A stretch of DNA of 36,366 nucleotides from Candidatus Onthomonas avicola. Lineage in GTDB: Bacteria; Bacillota; Clostridia; Oscillospirales; Oscillospiraceae. Under the pieces are notes generated by a model. The model saw only the letters and a list, made by a program, of their open reading frames with translations. It did not search any database and was not told the DNA's origin. Shown one piece after another: positions 33,075 to 36,366 of this stretch (positions are counted from its first letter, which is position 1; each line of letters begins with the position of its first letter). The stretch is from the NCBI GenBank assembly GCA_018710845.1, contig DVJB01000005.1, positions 1 through 36,366 of the forward strand, given 5' to 3'. The position numbers and the translations under genes are program-made.

Positions 33075-34142
33075 ATGAAACGGTATTACAATCCGGAATA
33101 TGGCTGCGGGGATCCCTGCCAGCGGCCCGACCGCCCCGGCACGCCCTGCCCGCCGCCTCGCCCGACACCGTGCCCGCCGTCTCGTCCGACACCGTGTCTG
33201 CCGCCGCGGCCGATGCCGTGTCCGCCCACGTGTCCGCCTGCCTGCCCGCCGCAGTGTCAGCAGCCGTGTCCGCCGGCGCAATCCTGTCCGCCGCCGCGGC
33301 CGATGCCCTGCCCGTGTCCGCCTTGCCCCTGCCCCTCGGGGATTATCGGCCCGACCGGTCCGACCGGTCCAACTGGCCCGACCGGCCCTGGCGGCACGTC
33401 GGTCATTGGTCCGACCGGGGCGACTGGCCCGACTGGTCCCACTGGCCCGACCGGCCCGACCGGCCCCACCGGAGCGGCCGGGGCGTCCGGCACGGCTGGC
33501 GCGACCGGTCCCGCTGGCGCAACCGGCCCGACTGGCCCGACCGGTCCCACCGGCCCGACGGGTCCCACCGGTCCGACCGGCGCCGGCATCGACACCGTAG
33601 AGCAGTTCAGCCCGCTGGCGACCTATTCGCTGGGCGATCTGGTCTTCTATAACGGTGCGCTCTACAGCGTGAATCAAAACGACCCCACCGGCACGCCGGG
33701 GACCTCCCCGGACTATACCCTGGTGACCGTCACCGGCCCGCAGGGTGCGACCGGTCCGACTGGCCCGACCGGTCCTGCCGGTACGGCGGGCGCGAGCGGC
33801 CCAAGTGGTCCGACCGGCGCAACCGGTCCGACTGGTCCCACCGGACCGACGGGCCCGACCGGCCCTGCCGGTACGGGTGCGACCGGTGCGAGCGGTCCGA
33901 CGGGTCCGACTGGCCCGACTGGCCCGACCGGCCCTGCCGGTACGGGTGCGACCGGTGCGAGCGGTCCGACGGGTCCCACCGGCCCGACGGGCCCGACCGG
34001 CCCTGCCGGTACGGGTGCGACCGGTGCGAGCGGTCCGACGGGTCCGACTGGCCCGACTGGCCCGTCAATATATGCACAACAAGGAAAATGCCGTAACCAT
34101 GCGGCTTTCAGCACATTAAAGACAATTAAACAACCCCTATAA
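33075..34142 (+). CDS. Collagen-like, cysteine/proline-rich probable spore-surface protein, 3' end replaced by a mobile element
   Basis: The native reading is 33075-34064; the last 26 codons come from the inserted element. The N-terminal part (about 10-90) is full of Cys and Pro ([33 protein letters not shown]). Then come Gly-Pro-Thr triplets of the BclA/exosporium type, interrupted at about 175-220 by a non-collagen segment with [20 protein letters not shown], resembling a small carbohydrate-binding (chitin-binding-like) motif, then more triplets. Such proteins form trimeric filaments on spores. The usual C-terminal globular trimerisation domain is missing because the repeat breaks at the element junction. 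Start ATG follows AAAGGAG. A minus-strand Gly-Pro-Val frame is only its mirror. Confidence 0.85.
   Translation: MKRYYNPEYGCGDPCQRPDRPGTPCPPPRPTPCPPSRPTPCLPPRPMPCPPTCPPACPPQCQQPCPPAQSCPPPRPMPCPCPPCPCPSGIIGPTGPTGPTGPTGPGGTSVIGPTGATGPTGPTGPTGPTGPTGAAGASGTAGATGPAGATGPTGPTGPTGPTGPTGPTGAGIDTVEQFSPLATYSLGDLVFYNGALYSVNQNDPTGTPGTSPDYTLVTVTGPQGATGPTGPTGPAGTAGASGPSGPTGATGPTGPTGPTGPTGPAGTGATGASGPTGPTGPTGPTGPAGTGATGASGPTGPTGPTGPTGPAGTGATGASGPTGPTGPTGPSIYAQQGKCRNHAAFSTLKTIKQPL
33873..34064 (+). repeat. 69-bp tandem repeat in the collagen-like gene
   Basis: A 69-bp unit coding 23 residues (GTGATGAS followed by four GPT and GPA) starts at 33873, 33942 and 34011. The third copy is cut short at 34064. The unit length is a multiple of three, so copy-number change would stay in frame. 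Confidence 0.9.
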
Positions 34143-34150
34143 TTACACCT

Positions 34151-34195
34151 AAAACGCCGTAGCAAGGTTGGACAAGCCTTGATATGGCGTTTTTA
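34151..34195 (+). terminator. Terminator hairpin in the element left end
   Basis: AAAACGCC (34151-34158) pairs with GGCGTTTT (34186-34193), with an inner CAAGG/CCTTG stem, then a T run. Confidence 0.75.
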
Positions 34196-34213
34196 AGTGA
34201 GTAGGATATGTCG

Positions 34214-34243
34214 CCGCAGCTTGAAAAGAGTTGCGGTTTTTTT
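34214..34243 (+). terminator. Second terminator hairpin in the element left end
   Basis: CCGCAGCTT pairs with GAGTTGCGG (two wobbles) around GAAAA, followed by T7. Confidence 0.8.
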
Positions 34244-34283
34244 ATGCCCGAAAACAGGCGGTAACGTGGAACGTTAGGCGCGA

Positions 34284-34309
34284 AAAAGCCCTTGCAATAC
34301 AAGGCTTTT
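34284..34309 (+). terminator. Third hairpin, 97 bp upstream of the DUF6017 gene
   Basis: AAAAGCCCTTG pairs with CAAGGCTTTT (one bulged C), loop CAATA. The T4 is part of the stem, so strength is uncertain. Confidence 0.55.
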
Positions 34310-34405
34310 CAGACACAAAAACGGCAAAGGCATACTGCAATACCAAAACCGCCGAAAACGGCTTTCTATTATTCCACGCAGACCGAGAAAGGAAGTGATA
34401 AAAAA

Positions 34406-35350
34406 ATGGCAGTTTTTCGAGTTGAGAGAAATACGGGCTATACCGTTATGAGCAACCACCACTTGCGCAATAAGGAACTCACCTTAAAGGCAAAAGGCTT
34501 GCTTTCGCAAATGCTGTCTTTGCCCGAAGATTGGGATTATACCCTTGCGGGCTTATCTCACATCAACCGGGAGAAGATCGACGCAATCCGCGAAGCGGTC
34601 AAAGAACTTGAAAAAGCCGGATATATCGTCCGCAGCCGGGAACGCGACGAGAAAGGACGTTTGCGCGGTGCGGATTATGTCATATACGAGCAGCCGCAGC
34701 CCAAAGAGCCGGAAGCAGCTACCAGCAGCGAACAGCCGCCTACATCGGATTTACCTACATTGGAAAATCCAACATTGGATAATCCAACGTTGGAAAAACC
34801 TACGTTGGAAAAACCTACGTTGGAAAATCCAACGCAATTAAATAAAGATATATCAAGTAAAGAACAATCAATTACTGATCTATTAAATACTCATTCCATT
34901 CCTTTCCATTCCCTAAATCCCTTGCCTTATGAGCAGGACGAAGCGGCTACGCCGCCGGAAAGGAAAAGAACGGAAGCGAAAACAAACAGCGCAATAGAGA
35001 TTTATCGGGAAATCATCAAAGACAACATCGACTATGACATTCTCATTCAAGACCCCAAAATGGATAAAGACCGTTTGGACGAGATTGTAGAAATCATGCT
35101 GGAAACCGTCTGCACAGCCCGAAAGACAATCCGTATCGCCGGGGACGACTACCCCGCCGAACTTGTCAAATCAAAGTTTATGAAGCTGAACAGCAGCCAC
35201 GTTGAGTTTGTTTTGGACTGCATGAGGGAGAACACAACCAAAGTGCGCAACATCAAGCAGTATCTTAAAGCGGTTCTGTTCAACGCGCCGAGTACCATTG
35301 ACAGCTACTATACCGCCCTTGTCAATCACGACTTTTACGGCAGCAAATGA
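34406..35350 (+). CDS. Element-encoded winged-helix, DUF6017-type protein
   Basis: A 314-residue protein of a type always found near the start of Tn1549-like elements. The N-terminus is a winged-helix domain (MAVFRVERNTGYTVMSNHHL, then LSLPEDWDYTLAGLSHINRE), related to replication-initiator and DnaD-type proteins. A middle linker contains a pentapeptide repeat, PTLE(N/K). The C-terminal domain (from IEIYREIIKDNIDYDIL to YYTALVNHDFYG) is the DUF6017 part. A role in element replication or its control is inferred. The ATG at 34406 is chosen, with GAAAGGAAG upstream; the frame is open for 38 more codons through a hairpin. Confidence 0.85.
   Translation: MAVFRVERNTGYTVMSNHHLRNKELTLKAKGLLSQMLSLPEDWDYTLAGLSHINREKIDAIREAVKELEKAGYIVRSRERDEKGRLRGADYVIYEQPQPKEPEAATSSEQPPTSDLPTLENPTLDNPTLEKPTLEKPTLENPTQLNKDISSKEQSITDLLNTHSIPFHSLNPLPYEQDEAATPPERKRTEAKTNSAIEIYREIIKDNIDYDILIQDPKMDKDRLDEIVEIMLETVCTARKTIRIAGDDYPAELVKSKFMKLNSSHVEFVLDCMRENTTKVRNIKQYLKAVLFNAPSTIDSYYTALVNHDFYGSK
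34754..34828 (+). repeat. 15-bp tandem repeat coding PTLE(N/K)
   Basis: Five in-frame units begin at 34754, 34769, 34784, 34799 and 34814, reading PTLEN, PTLDN, PTLEK, PTLEK, PTLEN, followed by PTQ. They lie in the linker between the two domains of the DUF6017-type protein. Confidence 0.9.
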
Positions 35351-35386
35351 GCATAGCCGCAGTTTACCGGGAAAGGAGTTGATACC

Positions 35387-35860
35387 TTGCAGGAGGAAGT
35401 AACCCAAAAAACGATTGCCCTATCCGTCAATGTGGGAAAAGGCGCGGCAAGGCTTACCGAACAGGCGTTGCAAAAAGCAATCAAGAAGTTTTTGGAGCAG
35501 AAAAGCAAAGCCCCGCATGGGAAACAGACCATGCGGCAGCTTATGAAGCAAAATGCGGGTGTTTCCAACATCGAGATCACCGACAGCAATATCAAAGCCT
35601 TTGAGAGTACCGCGAAGAAGTACAACATAGATTTTTCGCTGAAAAAGGTTAAGGGCGAACAGACCCGTTACCTTGTGTTTTTCAAAGGCAGGGACGCGGA
35701 CGTTATGACCGCAGCGTTTCAAGAGTTTTCCGCAAAGAAGCTGAACAGGGATAAAAAGCCCTCTATCCGCAAAGCCCTTGCCGCAGCAAAGGACAAGGCG
35801 AAGCAGCTTAACGCCGCCCGCGACAAGGTAAAGAAAATAGACAGGGGGCGCGAGATATGA
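35387..35860 (+). CDS. PcfB-like conjugation protein (DUF3801)
   Basis: A 157-residue basic cytosolic protein. PcfB-like proteins accompany the coupling protein in conjugation systems of Gram-positive bacteria. Visible: VTQKTIALSVNVGKGAARLT at the start, SNIEITDSNIKAFESTAKKY, the segment VKGEQTRYLVFFKGRDADVM, and a very Lys/Ala-rich, probably helical C-terminus. The start is TTG at 35387, supported by GAAAGGAG 8 bp upstream and by absence of another start. The stop overlaps the next gene (ATGA), as expected for pcfB-virD4 coupling. Confidence 0.88.
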   Translation: MQEEVTQKTIALSVNVGKGAARLTEQALQKAIKKFLEQKSKAPHGKQTMRQLMKQNAGVSNIEITDSNIKAFESTAKKYNIDFSLKKVKGEQTRYLVFFKGRDADVMTAAFQEFSAKKLNRDKKPSIRKALAAAKDKAKQLNAARDKVKKIDRGREI

Positions 35861-36165
35861 AGCAGATGAACTACAAAAAGTTGATAATCCCGAATATCCC
35901 CTATGTGTTCTTTGTCTATCTCTTTGATAAGGTGGGACAGGCGGTGCGGCTTGCCCCCGGCGCGGATATTTCCGAAAAGATACTCAATATCACACAGGGA
36001 TTTTCCGAAGCGTTTTCAAATGCCTTGCCGAGCGTTCACCCGTTGGATTTGCTTATCGGCATTGTCGGCGCGGTGGTTATTCGTCTGATTGTCTATGTCA
36101 AAGGGAAAAACGCAAAGAAATACCGCAAGGGCGCAGAATACGGCAGCGCACGTTGGAGTGCATAA
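35857..36165 (+). pseudogene. VirD4/TraG-like coupling protein gene, N-terminal 100 codons only
   Basis: The 102-codon frame has two membrane segments (IPYVFFVYLFDKVGQAV and LDLLIGIVGAVVIRLIVYV) followed by KKYRKGAEYGSARW. In intact coupling proteins the ATPase domain follows this motif. Here the frame ends two codons later (SA, stop). The ATP-binding Walker motifs are therefore missing. The break, near 36156/36157, is followed at once by a serine recombinase gene, so the cause is very probably insertion of a second element. The rest of virD4 should lie on the far side of it. Confidence 0.85.
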
Positions 36166-36211
36166 TCTTAAGTGTAAAGAACTCTACATGGACGCACAGG
36201 AGGATATGCAC

Positions 36212-36366
36212 ATGAATGATTACAACAAAATCACAGCCCTTTACTCCCGCCTTTCCGTAGGCGACGAGGACAGGGACGGCGGCGAAAGCAACTCCATACA
36301 GAACCAGAAGAAGTTTTTGGAAAGCTACGCCAGACAGCTAAAATTGACGAATATCCGGCACTACAT
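36212..36366 (+). CDS. Large serine recombinase, N-terminal part (runs off the window)
   Basis: 51 codons are visible. ALYSRLSVGDED holds the resolvase/invertase catalytic-serine motif, and SIQNQKKFLESYAR is the typical helix that follows. This is the large serine recombinase (TnpX/recombinase) group that moves integrative mobilisable elements. The ATG at 36212 has AGGAGGA 7 bp upstream. Since it follows the broken virD4 gene directly, it is probably the integrase at the left end of the nested element. Confidence 0.88.
   Translation, partial: MNDYNKITALYSRLSVGDEDRDGGESNSIQNQKKFLESYARQLKLTNIRHY

Larger units (their letters stand above)
34065..34405 (+). other. Non-coding left end of the element
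   Basis: This 341-bp stretch has no gene. It holds a TATAAT (34138-34143) without a clear -35, two close ATTAAA copies (34115-34130), three T-tailed hairpins (34151-34195, 34214-34243, 34284-34309) and AACGTGGAACGTT near 34264. The accumulated terminators would shield the element genes from host transcription. Confidence 0.6.
34065..36366 (+). mobile_element. Left end of an integrative conjugative element (Tn1549-like gene order), itself interrupted
   Basis: At 34064/34065 the GC-rich collagen repeat changes abruptly to AT-rich DNA. From there the genes are DUF6017-type replication/partition-like protein, PcfB-like protein and VirD4-like coupling protein, the order seen in Tn1549-type conjugative elements of gut Clostridia. 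The integrase and the rest lie outside the window. Codon use and base composition differ strongly from the upstream genes. The element boundary is set only by loss of the host repeat; the right end is not visible. Confidence 0.82.

Noticed and set aside
33257..33595. A Gly-Pro-Val repeat protein on the minus strand
   Set aside because: The reverse complement of Gly-Pro-Thr codons (GGTCCGACC) reads Gly-Pro-Val-like triplets, so this is a mirror artefact; there is no start signal.
33873..34064. A CRISPR array
   Set aside because: The 69-bp units are contiguous, coding and without unique spacers.

Overview
The window looks like chromosome of a high-GC, endospore-forming member of the Clostridia, most likely the Oscillospiraceae (Flavonifractor/Intestinimonas type). 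The reasons are the spoVAD/spoVAE pair, the gene order of the division cluster, acidic low-complexity linkers in the lipoproteins, a DUF4317 protein, and a Tn1549-like conjugative element of clearly lower GC at the right edge. This placement is inferred from gene content; no database search was run.

Layout. 1-125: the 3' part of a 5S rRNA and its terminator, i.e. the end of an rRNA operon. 304-5499: livKHMGF, a complete branched-chain amino-acid ABC transporter, with a near-consensus promoter and a strongly structured livK-livH gap. 5518-11143 (minus strand): a DUF308 membrane protein, a LacI-type repressor with an apparent self-operator, spoVAE and spoVAD, guaB, and a cysteine-rich protein of unknown function. 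11252-14908: an operon of two tandem leuD-leuC pairs (isopropylmalate-dehydratase type). 14953-16153: a minus-strand operon (DUF3796 membrane protein, Xre regulator, GNAT-like gene) whose third gene is cut by a palindromic repeat. 16309-18998: a polar amino-acid ABC transporter.

19214-30622: a reduced division and cell-wall cluster, rsmH-ftsL-PBP(PASTA)-mraY-SEDS-murG-murA-ftsQ-ftsZ. It runs from S-adenosylmethionine-dependent rRNA methylation through lipid I/II synthesis and flipping/polymerisation to the septal ring. It lacks mraZ, the Mur ligases and ftsA, has a terminator-like hairpin between ftsL and the PBP gene, and ftsZ has its own promoter. 30691-32845: a membrane-anchored GH25 muramidase and a convergent DUF4317 gene.

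33008-36366: a collagen-like, cysteine/proline-rich probable spore-surface protein, broken inside its Gly-Pro-Thr repeats at about 34064/34065 by the left end of an integrative conjugative element (DUF6017 replication-type protein, PcfB-like protein, VirD4-like coupling protein). The virD4 gene is itself broken after about 100 codons, followed at once by a large serine recombinase gene that leaves the window, so this reads as a nested insertion.

I did not find a clearly new defence or other unprecedented system. The most unusual items are the doubled leuDC operon with a divergent large subunit, the repeat-broken GNAT gene, the nested insertions into the collagen gene, the acidic insertion in the PBP, and intercistronic hairpins after both solute-binding-protein genes.
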